Notes: generated by a model from the sequence alone, not told the origin. A DNA stretch of 64,000 nucleotides from Massilia sp. Root418 (GCF_001425265.1 NZ_LMEC01000020.1:310001-374000); one strand, 5' to 3'; positions 1 through 8,216 are shown, counted from the stretch's first letter. Program-made: numbers and translations.

Positions 1-962
1 TGCTGATGGCGATGATGGCCATCAAAGGCATCTACGCCGAGTACGGCGTGCAGCGCCTGAACCACGGCATCGGCTTCGACACCGCCGCCATCGAGCTGCT
101 GCTGCCGACCTACGCCGAGTCGCTGGGCCTGAAGGGCAAGATCGGCAAGCACTGGGCGCTCAATCCGCACCCGGCGCTGATCCCCGCCATCGAGGCCGGC
201 TTCGTCGAATCGGTGCACTCCTTCGGCTCGGAGCTGGGCATGGAAGAGTACATCCGCTCGCGGCCGGACGTGTTCGCGGTGGGCGCCGACGGCTCCATGC
301 GCAGCAACCGCGCGCTGTGCCAGGCTGCGGGGCATTATGCTTGCGACATGTTCATCGGCTCCACGCTGCAGATCGACTTGCAGGGCAACTCGTCCACCGC
401 CACGCTGGGCCGCATCGCCGGCTTCGGCGGTGCCTCCAACATGGGCGCGGACGCGCGCGGCCGGCGCCACGCCAGCCCCGCGTGGCTGAAGGCGGGCGAG
501 CAGGCGCGCGCAGGGCGCAACATGATCCCGCGCGGGCAGAAGCTGGTGGTGCAGATGGTGGAAACCTTCCGCGAACACATGCACCCCGCCTTCGTGGAGC
601 GGCTGGACGCCTGGGAACTGGCCGAGCAGGCCGGCATGGCGATCCCGCCCGTGATGATCTACGGCGACGACGTGACCCACATCCTGACCGAGGAAGGCAT
701 CGCCAACCTGCTGCTGTGCCGCAGCGACGAGGAGCGCGAGCAGGCAGTGCGCGGCGTGGCCGGCTACACCCCGGTGGGACTGGCGCGCGACCGCCGCATG
801 GTGGAAAACCTGCGCGACCGCGGCGTCATCCAGCGGCCCGAGGACATCGGCGTCGACAAGCGGCTTGCCACGCGCGACCTGCTGGCGGCGCGCAATATGA
901 AAGACCTGGTGCGCGCATCGGGCGGCCTGTACGATCCGCCGCAGCGCTTCCGCAACTGGTAG
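1..962 (+). CDS. mdcA: Malonate decarboxylase alpha subunit (C-terminal part; gene runs in from the left edge)
   Basis: MdcA transfers the acyl-carrier thioester: it exchanges acetyl for malonyl on the ACP subunit so that malonyl-ACP can be decarboxylated in the cytoplasm. About 319 residues are visible and the reading frame is open to the window edge. The family is about 550 residues, so roughly the first 40% is missing. Recognisable family blocks include LNHGIGFDTAAIELLLP near the left edge, SFGSELGMEEYI, and the glycine-rich IAGFGGASNMGADARGR segment with the ASPAWLKAG block following it. It is the first visible gene of the mdc operon; a REP-like palindrome separates it from mdcC. Confidence 0.93.
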   Translation, partial: LMAMMAIKGIYAEYGVQRLNHGIGFDTAAIELLLPTYAESLGLKGKIGKHWALNPHPALIPAIEAGFVESVHSFGSELGMEEYIRSRPDVFAVGADGSMRSNRALCQAAGHYACDMFIGSTLQIDLQGNSSTATLGRIAGFGGASNMGADARGRRHASPAWLKAGEQARAGRNMIPRGQKLVVQMVETFREHMHPAFVERLDAWELAEQAGMAIPPVMIYGDDVTHILTEEGIANLLLCRSDEEREQAVRGVAGYTPVGLARDRRMVENLRDRGVIQRPEDIGVDKRLATRDLLAARNMKDLVRASGGLYDPPQRFRNW

Positions 963-1011
963 CAGCGCCGGGTGCGGCGGTGCCAGCCCCAACACTGCGG
1001 CACCGGCAATC

Positions 1012-1045
1012 GTAGGGCGGGTTAGCGTGCAACGCGTAACCCGCC
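1012..1045. repeat. REP-like palindrome inside the mdc operon (copy 1)
   Basis: The outer arms are GGCGGGTTA and TAACCCGCC, with a GTAG flank on the left. The inner stem is GCG/CGC around a TGCAA loop, and an unpaired G lies just before the right TAACCC. This is the same element as at 27917-28001, 31303-31385, 58325-58360 and 63871-63966. It sits between mdcA and mdcC, about 30 bases before the mdcC start. Confidence 0.85.
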
Positions 1046-1075
1046 AAGCGCCGCCGCAACATGAAGAGGACAGAC

Positions 1076-1390
1076 ATGGAAACCTTGAAATATCGCTTTG
1101 AGAACGGCACCCGCCCCCTGCCGCCGTCGCCGCAGGTGGTGGGCGTGGTCGGCTCGGGCAACCTGGAAGTGCTGATCGAATCGGCGCCCCTGAACGGCGG
1201 CTGCGCCATCGAAATCAAGACCGCCGCCGTCGGCTTTGGCCCGATCTGGGAAGCGGTCATGCGCGACTTCCACCAGCGCTGGCCGCTGGCCGACGCCCGC
1301 ATCACCATCAACGACGTGGGCGCCACGCCGGCCGTGGTCAGCCTGCGGCTGGACCAGGCGGCCGAAACCATGCTGGGAACCGCACCATGA
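1076..1390 (+). CDS. mdcC: Malonate decarboxylase delta subunit (acyl carrier protein)
   Basis: This small acyl carrier subunit carries the 2'-(5''-phosphoribosyl)-3'-dephospho-CoA prosthetic group, made by MdcB and attached by MdcG. The product is 104 residues, normal for MdcC. The motif VVGVVGSGNLEVL (residues 21-33) contains Ser27, the expected attachment serine. I chose the ATG at 1076 because GAAGAGGA lies just upstream and the protein then begins METLKYRF; an in-frame ATG at 1061 would leave the Shine-Dalgarno inside the gene. The stop overlaps the mdcD start as ATGA. Confidence 0.92.
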   Translation: METLKYRFENGTRPLPPSPQVVGVVGSGNLEVLIESAPLNGGCAIEIKTAAVGFGPIWEAVMRDFHQRWPLADARITINDVGATPAVVSLRLDQAAETMLGTAP

Positions 1391-2307
1391 ACGACCACGC
1401 AAGCTATCAGGAAGCAAACGCGCGCGAGCGCCTGCGCCAGCTGCTCGACGAAGGCAGCTTCGAAGAATTCATCGGCCCCGCACAGCGCGTGGTCAGCCCG
1501 CACCTGGGCCAGCTCAACGCGCCGGTGGCGTTTGACGACGGCGTGGCCGTGGGCCGCGCACGGCTGGGCGGCATGCCGGTGTTCGTGGCCGCGCAGGAAG
1601 GCGGCTTCATGGGCGGCGCGGTGGGCGAGGTGCACGGCGCCAAGCTCACCGGCCTGCTGCGCCGCGCACTGGACGAGCGGCCGCGCGCCGTGGTGCTGCT
1701 GATTGAATCGGGCGGGGTGCGGCTGCATGAAGCCAACGCCGGCCTGATCGCCGTGGCCGAAGTCATGCGCGCCGTGCTGGACGCGCGCGCCGCCGGCATC
1801 CCGGTAATAGCCCTGGTGGGCGGGGCCAACGGCGCCTTTGGCGGCATGGGCATCGTGGCGCGCTGCGCCAACGCGGTAGTGATGTCAGAGGAAGCGCGCC
1901 TGTCCATGTCCGGCCCGGAAGTAATCGAAACGGCCAACGGCGTGGAAGAATTCGACTCGCGCGACCGTGCCCTGGTCTGGCGCACCACCGGCGGCAAGCA
2001 CCGCTACCTGACGGGCGACTGCCAGGCCATCGTGCCGGACGCCATGGACGCCTTCCGGCAAGCCGCCATCGGCGCTATCGGCAAGCTCGGTGCCCCCGCC
2101 GCGCCCGCCGCGGCCGTCGAACTCACGCTGGAAGGGCTGGAACAGGAACAAGCCATGCTCACCGAACGCGTGGCCCGATTCGGCGCCCTGCAGGACCCGG
2201 CCGACATCTGGCGCGCGCTGGGTATGCCCGATCCCGAACGCATCGCCATGCTGGAGATCGCACCATTCATCGACGCTGCGGCAAGCCGCCGCGCGGGAGG
2301 CCAATAA
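1387..2307 (+). CDS. mdcD: Malonate decarboxylase beta subunit (carboxytransferase-fold decarboxylase)
   Basis: MdcD pairs with MdcE to decarboxylate malonyl-ACP to acetyl-ACP. The 306-residue protein has the crotonase/carboxyltransferase fold features of biotin-independent decarboxylases: FVAAQEGGFMGGAVGEVHG, then VVLLIESGGVRLHEANAG, and the oxyanion-type glycine run VGGANGAFGGMG. It overlaps mdcC by four bases (ATGA) and shares TAATG with mdcE, so the subunits are probably translationally coupled and made in fixed ratio. Confidence 0.93.
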   Translation: MNDHASYQEANARERLRQLLDEGSFEEFIGPAQRVVSPHLGQLNAPVAFDDGVAVGRARLGGMPVFVAAQEGGFMGGAVGEVHGAKLTGLLRRALDERPRAVVLLIESGGVRLHEANAGLIAVAEVMRAVLDARAAGIPVIALVGGANGAFGGMGIVARCANAVVMSEEARLSMSGPEVIETANGVEEFDSRDRALVWRTTGGKHRYLTGDCQAIVPDAMDAFRQAAIGAIGKLGAPAAPAAAVELTLEGLEQEQAMLTERVARFGALQDPADIWRALGMPDPERIAMLEIAPFIDAAASRRAGGQ

Positions 2308-3038
2308 TGCACTGGCAAACACTGGCAAGCGCCCTGTTCCCGCAAGGGCACAGCATCGCCGAGCAGGACCAGTTCCTGTCCGGCACCGCGCAGGCGGACG
2401 GCCAAACGGTTGCCGTGATCGGCACCACGGAACACGCGCCCATCGGCATCGAGATCGCGCTGGCGCAGGCCAGGGCCGTGCTGGCGACCGTGCGCGAGCA
2501 CCCGGGCCGCCCCATCGTCATGCTGGTGGACACGCAGGGCCAGCGCCTGCGCCACCGAGACGAAATGTTGGGTATCAACAGCTACATGGCCCACCTCGGC
2601 AAATGCGTCGACCTGGCGCGGCGGCGCGGCCACAAGATCGTGGCGCTGGTGTACGACCAGGCACTGTCGGGCGGCTTCATCACCAGCGGCCTGATGGCCG
2701 ACAGCTGCCACGCCCTGCCCGCCGCCACCATCCGCGTGATGGGCCTGCCCGCCATGGCGCGCATCACCAAGGTGCCGGAAGAAGTGCTCACCGAACTGGC
2801 GCGCAGCAATCCCGTGTTCGCGCCCGGCCCGGAAAACTACCTGCGCATGGGCGGGCTGCAATCGATCTGGGACGGCGACGCCGCCGCCCTGGCCGGTCAC
2901 CTCGCGGCTGCACTGCGCCAGCCCGCCGCCGGCGACATGCGCGCCGCGCTGGGCTACGAGCGCGGCGGACGCAAGCTGGCGCACACCGTCATCCAAGCCA
3001 TCCTGGGCGGCCACGATGCACCAGTACCAGCGGCATGA
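2307..3038 (+). CDS. mdcE: Malonate decarboxylase gamma subunit
   Basis: MdcE is the second half of the split carboxyltransferase and forms the decarboxylase active site with MdcD. The 243-residue product shows the family segments LVDTQGQRLRHRDEMLGIN, VALVYDQALSGGFITSGLMAD and VMGLPAMARITKVPEE. Its start overlaps the mdcD stop and its last 23 bases overlap mdcG, consistent with one transcript. Confidence 0.92.
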   Translation: MHWQTLASALFPQGHSIAEQDQFLSGTAQADGQTVAVIGTTEHAPIGIEIALAQARAVLATVREHPGRPIVMLVDTQGQRLRHRDEMLGINSYMAHLGKCVDLARRRGHKIVALVYDQALSGGFITSGLMADSCHALPAATIRVMGLPAMARITKVPEEVLTELARSNPVFAPGPENYLRMGGLQSIWDGDAAALAGHLAAALRQPAAGDMRAALGYERGGRKLAHTVIQAILGGHDAPVPAA

Positions 3039-3810
3039 CCTGGTCTGGCTGACGCCGGCCGGCTGGCAAGCCGCGCTGGCAGCCGATCCCGCGCGCGAAG
3101 CGGTGTTCAGCTACTGGCAGCGCGAGCAATGGCCGGCGGTGGTGCGGCGGCCCGAACCCGGCAGCGCACCGGCCAGCGCATCGGCCAGCTCACCGGCCAG
3201 CGCACCTGGCCGCGCGCCGGACGGTGGACCTGGGACTGCATCCGGCGGCGGCCGCGCCAGCGGACCTGGCAACGCACCGGGCAACAGCGCACCGGGCGGC
3301 AGCGTTGCAGGCGAGGTCTTCCTTGGCATCGCGCTGCCGCCCGATGCGCAAGGCGTCAAGCAGCGCGTCGGCCTGCGCGCCGCGCTGGAACACGTCGAGC
3401 GCAGCGCCGCCCCGCTCACGCTGAAGGCCGCGCGCGACGCGGTGCCCGACGGTTGGCGGCCCGGCTACGCCGAACTGGAGCGGCTCTCGGCCGGCCTGGA
3501 TATGCGCGTGTTCGGCTCGCTGGCCTGGCAGGCGCTCACCAGCCTGCCCTGCCTGAGCGGCACGTCCGACATCGACATCCTGTTCCGCCCCCTCAGCCAG
3601 CAGCAGCTGCATGCCGGCCTGGCGCTGCTGAGCAGCGACGGGCACGGCTTGCCGCTGGACGGCGAAATCATGTTCCCGTCCGGGCAGGCCGTGTCGTGGA
3701 AAGAATGGCACGCCGCCAGCGCCGCCAAGGCGCGCGTGCTGGTCAAGGACCTCGCCGGCGTCCACCTGGCCGACCGCGAAGCCCTGCTCGCCACCCTGAG
3801 GTCAGCATGA
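3016..3810 (+). CDS. mdcG: Holo-ACP synthase of malonate decarboxylase (phosphoribosyl-dephospho-CoA transferase)
   Basis: MdcG attaches the triphosphoribosyl-dephospho-CoA made by MdcB to the serine of MdcC. The family signature is clear: the N-terminal QRHDLVWLTP and the nucleotidyltransferase motif LSGTSDIDILFRP with its DxD pair. The product is 264 residues, longer than usual. The excess is a Ser/Ala/Gly/Pro low-complexity insert at about residues 48-97, encoded by imperfect GC-rich repeats (3157-3306). The gene overlaps mdcE by 23 bases and mdcB by four. The insert is probably a surface loop; whether it affects activity cannot be judged. Confidence 0.9.
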   Translation: MHQYQRHDLVWLTPAGWQAALAADPAREAVFSYWQREQWPAVVRRPEPGSAPASASASSPASAPGRAPDGGPGTASGGGRASGPGNAPGNSAPGGSVAGEVFLGIALPPDAQGVKQRVGLRAALEHVERSAAPLTLKAARDAVPDGWRPGYAELERLSAGLDMRVFGSLAWQALTSLPCLSGTSDIDILFRPLSQQQLHAGLALLSSDGHGLPLDGEIMFPSGQAVSWKEWHAASAAKARVLVKDLAGVHLADREALLATLRSA

Positions 3811-4877
3811 GGCTGCCACCCGCCCCCATCTCCTCCTGCCTGCTCCCCGCGCCCCCGCCTGCGCCGGTTCCGGCCCCGGGAATCGCTTCGGGACCAGTTC
3901 CGGCAAAGAGCCACGGACTCGGGCCCGGCAGCATGCCCGCCCCGGGACCGGGACCGGCAGTCGGCCACTGGCGCGGCCAGGACCACGACCACGGGCACGA
4001 CCACTGGCACGGCAGCATGCCCGCCCGCGCGCTGTGCCGCCAGGCCGCGTTGCTGGCGGTGCGCGCGCTGTACGCCGAGCTGGCGCTGTATCCCAAGCCC
4101 GGCCTGGTATCGCTGGTGGACAACGGCAGCCACAGCGACATGACCGCGCTGACCTTCATGCGCAGCCTGTTCTCGCTGCGGCACTACTTCGCCGCCATCT
4201 GCCGCGCCGGCATGGAAGACGCGCCATTCGCGCGCCTGAAACAGCTGGGCATTGCGGCCGAGCGGCGCATGATGGCAGCCACCGGCGGCATCAATACGCA
4301 CCGGGGCGCCATCTTCGGCCTGGGCATGCTGTGCGCCGCGCTGGGCCGGCACCTCGCCACTCCAGGGCAAGCTCGCATCGCCACGGCGGCCGATCCAGCC
4401 GTCCTGCGGGCCGCCTTGCTTGCCGGCTGGGGCGAAGCGCTCGCAGCGCACACGCTGGCCGCGCCCGACGGCTCGCATGGCCAGCGCGCGGCCCAACTGC
4501 ATGCGGCTAGCGGCGCGCGCGAGGAAGCCGCGCTGGGCATGCCGTCCGTGTTCCTGGTCGGCCTGCCCGCGCTGCAGGCGACGCTGGCGCGCGGCGGCAG
4601 CATGGACCATGCCCGTGTGGACGCCCTGTTCGCTCTGATGACGCACGTCAGCGACACCAACGTGCTGCACCGGGGCGGCCTGGCGGGCGCGCACATGGTG
4701 CGGGACCAGGCACAACACTTCCTGGCACTGGGCGGCACCGCGCATCCGGACTGGCGCGCCCGCGCGCTGGACACGCATCGCCTGTTCGTGCGCCACCGGC
4801 TCTCGCCGGGTGGCGCCGCCGATCTGCTGGCGGCCTGCTGCCTGGTGCACGCCTTCTCCCGCCATGCCTGGACGTAG
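3807..4877 (+). CDS. mdcB: Triphosphoribosyl-dephospho-CoA synthase with low-complexity N-terminal extension
   Basis: MdcB makes the precursor of the MdcC prosthetic group from dephospho-CoA and ATP (CitG/MdcB family). The core runs from about residue 71, with ELALYPKPGLVSLVDNGSH, ATGGINTHRGAIFGLGML and HVSDTNVLHRGG as family motifs. The start at 3807 has a TGAGGT upstream and an ATGA overlap with mdcG; an in-frame ATG at 4017 would give a family-typical 286 residues but has no obvious ribosome-binding site. With the first start, residues 1-70 are Pro/Gly-rich and end in a histidine cluster (His at 54, 60, 62, 64, 66, 68). Function is secure; the start is uncertain. Confidence 0.9.
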   Translation: MRLPPAPISSCLLPAPPPAPVPAPGIASGPVPAKSHGLGPGSMPAPGPGPAVGHWRGQDHDHGHDHWHGSMPARALCRQAALLAVRALYAELALYPKPGLVSLVDNGSHSDMTALTFMRSLFSLRHYFAAICRAGMEDAPFARLKQLGIAAERRMMAATGGINTHRGAIFGLGMLCAALGRHLATPGQARIATAADPAVLRAALLAGWGEALAAHTLAAPDGSHGQRAAQLHAASGAREEAALGMPSVFLVGLPALQATLARGGSMDHARVDALFALMTHVSDTNVLHRGGLAGAHMVRDQAQHFLALGGTAHPDWRARALDTHRLFVRHRLSPGGAADLLAACCLVHAFSRHAWT

Positions 4878-4883
4878 GCGGCC

Positions 4884-5795
4884 ATGAGCGCAAAATTACT
4901 GATCTTGTGTCCCGGCCAGGGCGGCCAGTACCCCGGCATGTTCGACCTGGCCGCCACCGACCCCGCCGGGGCGGCGCTGCTCGGCGACCTGGGCATACGC
5001 GGGGAAACGGAATGGCGCACGCCGGCATTGTTTGCAAACCGCACCGCGCAGCCCCTGATCGTGGCGGCGGCGCTGGCGATGTGGCAAGCGCTGCGCGGGC
5101 ACGCGCCCGCGCCGGCGCTGGTGGCCGGCTACAGCATCGGAGAACTGGCCGCGTGGAGCGTGGCAGGCGCACTCGCGCCGCAGGAAGCCGTCGCGCTGGC
5201 GGACGCGCGCGCGGAGCTGATGGACCGCTGCGTGGCCGCCCATCCGGGCCAGGCCCTGCTGGCGGTCACCGGCCTGCCGCCGGCGCGCGCCGCCGCCCTG
5301 GCCGCGCCCTGCGGCTATCACCCGGCCATTATCACCGGCGAGGAAAACTGCATACTCGGCGGCCCAGCCGGCGCAGCCGGGCAGGCTGCGTCCCTGCTGG
5401 CCGGCGCCGGCGCGCGCGTCACGCCGCTGCCTGTCGAAGTCGCCTCGCATACGCCCTTCATGGCCGGCGCCGTTGCGCCGTTCGCGGACGCGCTGCGGGC
5501 ATCGCGCCTGCATGCCGCCGGCACACCGGTGCTATCGGGCGTCAGCGCGGCGCGGCTGGAAAGCCGCGAGCAAGCGGTCGAGCACTTGTCGCGCCAGCTG
5601 AGCGAACCTGTGCTGTGGGATGAATGCATGGACGCCTGCGCCGAGGCAGGCATTACGGTGGCGCTGGAACTGGGCCCCGGCGCGGCGCTCACGCGCATGC
5701 TGCAGGCGCGCCACCCCGGCATCGCGTCCCGCTCGGTGGCGGACTTCCGCAGCCTGGACGGCATCCGCGCCTGGCTGCACCGCCATTGCGGCTAG
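4884..5795 (+). CDS. mdcH: Malonate decarboxylase malonyl-CoA:ACP transacylase
   Basis: MdcH loads malonyl from malonyl-CoA onto the MdcC carrier to prime the enzyme before acyl exchange by MdcA takes over. The 303-residue protein has the FabD-type fold: LCPGQGGQYPGMF (residues 9-20) and the nucleophile motif GYSIGELAAWS with Ser84, plus VEVASHTPFM holding the catalytic histidine. It starts six bases after mdcB and is the last gene of the operon. Its stop is one base from the trxC stop on the other strand, so no dedicated terminator fits between them. Confidence 0.92.
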   Translation: MSAKLLILCPGQGGQYPGMFDLAATDPAGAALLGDLGIRGETEWRTPALFANRTAQPLIVAAALAMWQALRGHAPAPALVAGYSIGELAAWSVAGALAPQEAVALADARAELMDRCVAAHPGQALLAVTGLPPARAAALAAPCGYHPAIITGEENCILGGPAGAAGQAASLLAGAGARVTPLPVEVASHTPFMAGAVAPFADALRASRLHAAGTPVLSGVSAARLESREQAVEHLSRQLSEPVLWDECMDACAEAGITVALELGPGAALTRMLQARHPGIASRSVADFRSLDGIRAWLHRHCG

Positions 5796-5796
5796 T

Positions 5797-6267
5797 TCAG
5801 CGGCGGTTGTTCTGCTGCGCCCACGCCACGATATTGTTGGCATCCATGGCGCCGGGCTGGCGCGCCACTTCGCGGCCGCCCTTGAACAGCGCCAGCGTGG
5901 GGATGCTGCGGATTGCGTAGCGCGCCGCCAGGTCCTGCGCCTCTTCGGTGTTGACCTTGACCACGCGGAAATCCGGCTCCAGCCGCTGGGCCGCCTGCTC
6001 GTAGAACGGCGCCATCGAACGGCACGGGCCGCACCATGGTGCCCAGAAATCCACCAGCACCGGCAGTTCGCTGCGCTCCAGCTGCTTCAGAAAGCGTGCG
6101 CTGGACAAGTCCACCGGCTTGCCGGTGAACAGGTCCTTCTGGCATTTGCCGCAGGTGGGTTCCTGGCCCAGCCGCGTGGCGGGCACGCGGTTCACCGCGT
6201 CGCAGTGCGGGCAGACGATATGCAGGGAGTCGGTGCGTGTTGCGCTATTGTCGGTCGTCGTATCCAT
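5797..6267 (-). CDS. trxC: Thioredoxin 2 with N-terminal zinc ribbon
   Basis: This is a cytoplasmic disulfide reductase of the TrxC type. The 156-residue product has an N-terminal zinc finger with CxxC pairs at residues 19/22 and 39/42, followed by a thioredoxin domain with the redox site WCGPC at residues 78-82 and the cis-proline motif IPTLALFKGG. I start it at 6267, the ATG preceded by AGGATGG; the frame upstream of this is not conserved protein. The gene converges on mdcH with one base between the stops. Confidence 0.93.
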   Translation of the reverse strand: MDTTTDNSATRTDSLHIVCPHCDAVNRVPATRLGQEPTCGKCQKDLFTGKPVDLSSARFLKQLERSELPVLVDFWAPWCGPCRSMAPFYEQAAQRLEPDFRVVKVNTEEAQDLAARYAIRSIPTLALFKGGREVARQPGAMDANNIVAWAQQNNRR

Positions 6268-6331
6268 GGCTTGCCATCCTGAATTGCGTATGGCGCCAAT
6301 GTAGCAGAAATGCGGAAATCGTGAGCGCGGC

Positions 6332-6580
6332 TCAGCTTGAATCGGCGCTCGCCTCGTTCTTGACGATGCCCCGCACATTCATCGCGGCGAGGCAGGTGTT
6401 CAGCACGATCAGTGCCCAGGCCTGGTCCTGCCAGCCCCACGCGATCCACAGCGCGTTGCTGATCAGGAAGACCCAAAATCCCGCCAGGCGGCGCCGTGCC
6501 GACACCGACGCCACCAGCCACGCCGCCAGCAGCGACGCGGCCATTGCGGGCCACTCCAGCCATTCCAGCCATTCCGACAT
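6332..6580 (-). CDS. Small inner-membrane protein of unknown function
   Basis: The 82-residue product is strongly hydrophobic, with three likely membrane helices (about residues 10-25, 33-50 and 54-70) and a charged C-terminus. The ATG at 6580 follows AGAGGAG. The central pattern FWVFLISNALWIAWGW loosely recalls small PQ-loop or PnuC-like/YgjV-like membrane proteins, but I cannot assign a family. It lies upstream of trxC on the same strand with a 64-base gap; a functional link is not evident. Confidence 0.7.
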   Translation of the reverse strand: MSEWLEWLEWPAMAASLLAAWLVASVSARRRLAGFWVFLISNALWIAWGWQDQAWALIVLNTCLAAMNVRGIVKNEASADSS

Positions 6581-6666
6581 GACGCTGCGCTCCTCTTTGC
6601 CCGATCGATGGCAAAGTCTAGCCGGGCCCAAGGGAACACGGAGCACGGCTGGCGGCCGGCGCGCGA

Positions 6667-7299
6667 TCAGCCTTCCTTGCGGCCGGTCTGCTGCTTGCCG
6701 GCGTTCTGCTGGCTGGTCTGGTGCACCGGTGCGCCGGCGACGCGCGGCTCCCCGGACTGTCCTTCGGCCTGCTGGCGCTCATGGCCGTTGCGCTGTGCGT
6801 TTTCCTGGGTGTGGCCATTCATGTCCATGCGCTGGCCATCGGCGAACTGGTCGAAGGTCGCGGCCATGCGGCGCATGGCGTCCTGCTGGTTGCGCACGGT
6901 TTTTTCCGTTTCCTCGGTGGCCATGCGGGTCACCTCCTCGGCCAGTTCCTTGGCCGTGCGGCTGGTTTCAGTGACGTGCTCTTCGGCCACCTTGGCCAGG
7001 TCTACGTGCGTGTTGGCGGCGATGCGCGACAGGTGCTGCTGATAGGCGCGCAGCTTGTCGGCGGTAGGCTGGGCGTGCGAGAGCGTGACATTGACCGCAT
7101 CCACCGGACGGTTGGTGGTGAGCAGTTCCTGCCCCGTCAGCGACACTTCCTCGATAATGGTTTGCGCCAGCTGGATGTTCAGATCGCTGTATTGCTGCAC
7201 GGTGCGGAACAGCGACTTGGACATGTCGTTCAGCAGCGACATCTGTGCTTCCATGTGGTGCTTGGCGGCCGGCGTGACAGACTGATTGTATGAAAACAT
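6667..7299 (-). CDS. Phasin family protein (polyhydroxyalkanoate granule coat)
   Basis: Phasins coat polyhydroxyalkanoate granules. The 210-residue protein is almost entirely alpha-helical, with the typical N-terminal half (MSKSLFRTVQQYSDLNIQLAQ, then TGQELLTTNRPVDAV) and a heptad-like segment KVAEEHVTETSRTAKELAEE. The last 60 residues are a Gln/Asn/Gly-rich polar tail, longer than in many phasins. The start at 7299 has AGAGGTAA upstream. A site resembling an FNR/ANR box lies about 100 bases upstream. Confidence 0.85.
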   Translation of the reverse strand: MFSYNQSVTPAAKHHMEAQMSLLNDMSKSLFRTVQQYSDLNIQLAQTIIEEVSLTGQELLTTNRPVDAVNVTLSHAQPTADKLRAYQQHLSRIAANTHVDLAKVAEEHVTETSRTAKELAEEVTRMATEETEKTVRNQQDAMRRMAATFDQFADGQRMDMNGHTQENAQRNGHERQQAEGQSGEPRVAGAPVHQTSQQNAGKQQTGRKEG

Positions 7300-7398
7300 G
7301 GGTTACCTCTGCAAGAAAGTTTGGTTGTGTAAAGGGACGCGACATCGGCAAAGCGGCTGCGCGAATCCACTAGGCTACGTGAGCGCACAGCGCGCCCC

Positions 7399-7412
7399 AT
7401 GATCTGGATCAA
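7399..7412. promoter_or_regulatory. Candidate FNR/ANR-type binding site upstream of the phasin gene
   Basis: The sequence ATGATCTGGATCAA matches the FNR consensus TTGAT-N4-ATCAA with one mismatch. It is centred about 106 bases upstream of the phasin start and about 130 bases upstream of the divergent gene at 7538. Oxygen-dependent control of polyhydroxyalkanoate genes is known in other bacteria; the assignment here rests on the motif alone. Confidence 0.4.
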
Positions 7413-7495
7413 ACGTGCGCGCTTGACCGCATCCCTGGCTAATTTTCGCCAGGAAAGATCGCGCTAGTAATTGATAGCAAATACGCATGCCTTTC

Positions 7496-7504
7496 TGGTA
7501 AGAT
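7496..7504 (+). promoter_or_regulatory. Possible extended -10 promoter for the gene at 7538
   Basis: TGGTAAGAT fits the extended -10 form TGn-TAnnnT, 33 bases before the start codon. No good -35 hexamer lies 17 bases upstream; TTGATA is present at 7471 but 22 bases away. It overlaps a short inverted repeat GGTAA-GA-TTACC at 7497-7508. Confidence 0.3.
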
Positions 7505-7537
7505 TACCGGCTTGAATTAATTCCACTGGGTAATCTC

Positions 7538-8200
7538 ATGCATTTTGAAGTACCGAAAACAGGACTGAAGACCGCCAAAGAGTTCCTGGGCGAATATTCG
7601 ATGATCGTGGTCAGTATCCTGACCGCGCTGGCGCTCGAACACGCGGCGCAAAGCTGGCACCACAGCCATCGCGCGCACGACGCCGAACAGAAAATCGAGG
7701 CAGAGCTGCGCCTCAATCTTAAGGAACTGCAGCAGACCACCGAGGCCAACAAGAAGCAACTCGCGCACGTCAAGCAAATGCGCACCGTCCTGCGCGACGA
7801 TATCAAGGGCAAGACCCCGGACAAGGAGCTGGTGGAGCACCTGATGAAGGCGGCCAACAACCGCTTCGGCCTCAACCTGCGCACACCCACGCTGCGCCGC
7901 GAAGCCTGGGACGTGGCCGTGGCCAGCCAGGCGGCCAGCTGGATGTCCTCCGAACTGTTGCAGCGCTACTCCGCCCTGTACGCGCAACAGCGCGACACGA
8001 CCGAGTCTGCCGTGTCCAATACCCAGCTTTCCATGAACGGGCCGCACATGCTGAACACGCTGGCCGACCTGGAGCTGGGCAAGGTCGACCCTGCAGCCCT
8101 GTACCATACGCTGAGGCAGATGGAGAGCACCATTGACGGCGTGCAGAGCAACCTGCTGGAGCTGGAAGAACAGATGCGCACCGCCCTGTCCAAGGCCTGA
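7538..8200 (+). CDS. Membrane-anchored helical protein of unknown function
   Basis: I do not recognise this 220-residue protein at family level. It has one N-terminal hydrophobic segment (about residues 20-36, EYSMIVVSILTALALEH) followed by a long, charged, mostly helical domain. The pattern AEQKIEAELRLNLKELQQ directly after the membrane segment and the overall plan resemble DUF6090-type proteins of Bacteroidetes, but that is an architectural analogy only. It stands alone: it is divergent from the phasin gene, with a separate phnA-like gene downstream. Confidence 0.75.
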   Translation: MHFEVPKTGLKTAKEFLGEYSMIVVSILTALALEHAAQSWHHSHRAHDAEQKIEAELRLNLKELQQTTEANKKQLAHVKQMRTVLRDDIKGKTPDKELVEHLMKAANNRFGLNLRTPTLRREAWDVAVASQAASWMSSELLQRYSALYAQQRDTTESAVSNTQLSMNGPHMLNTLADLELGKVDPAALYHTLRQMESTIDGVQSNLLELEEQMRTALSKA

Positions 8201-8216
8201 GCGGCAGGGGGCCTGC

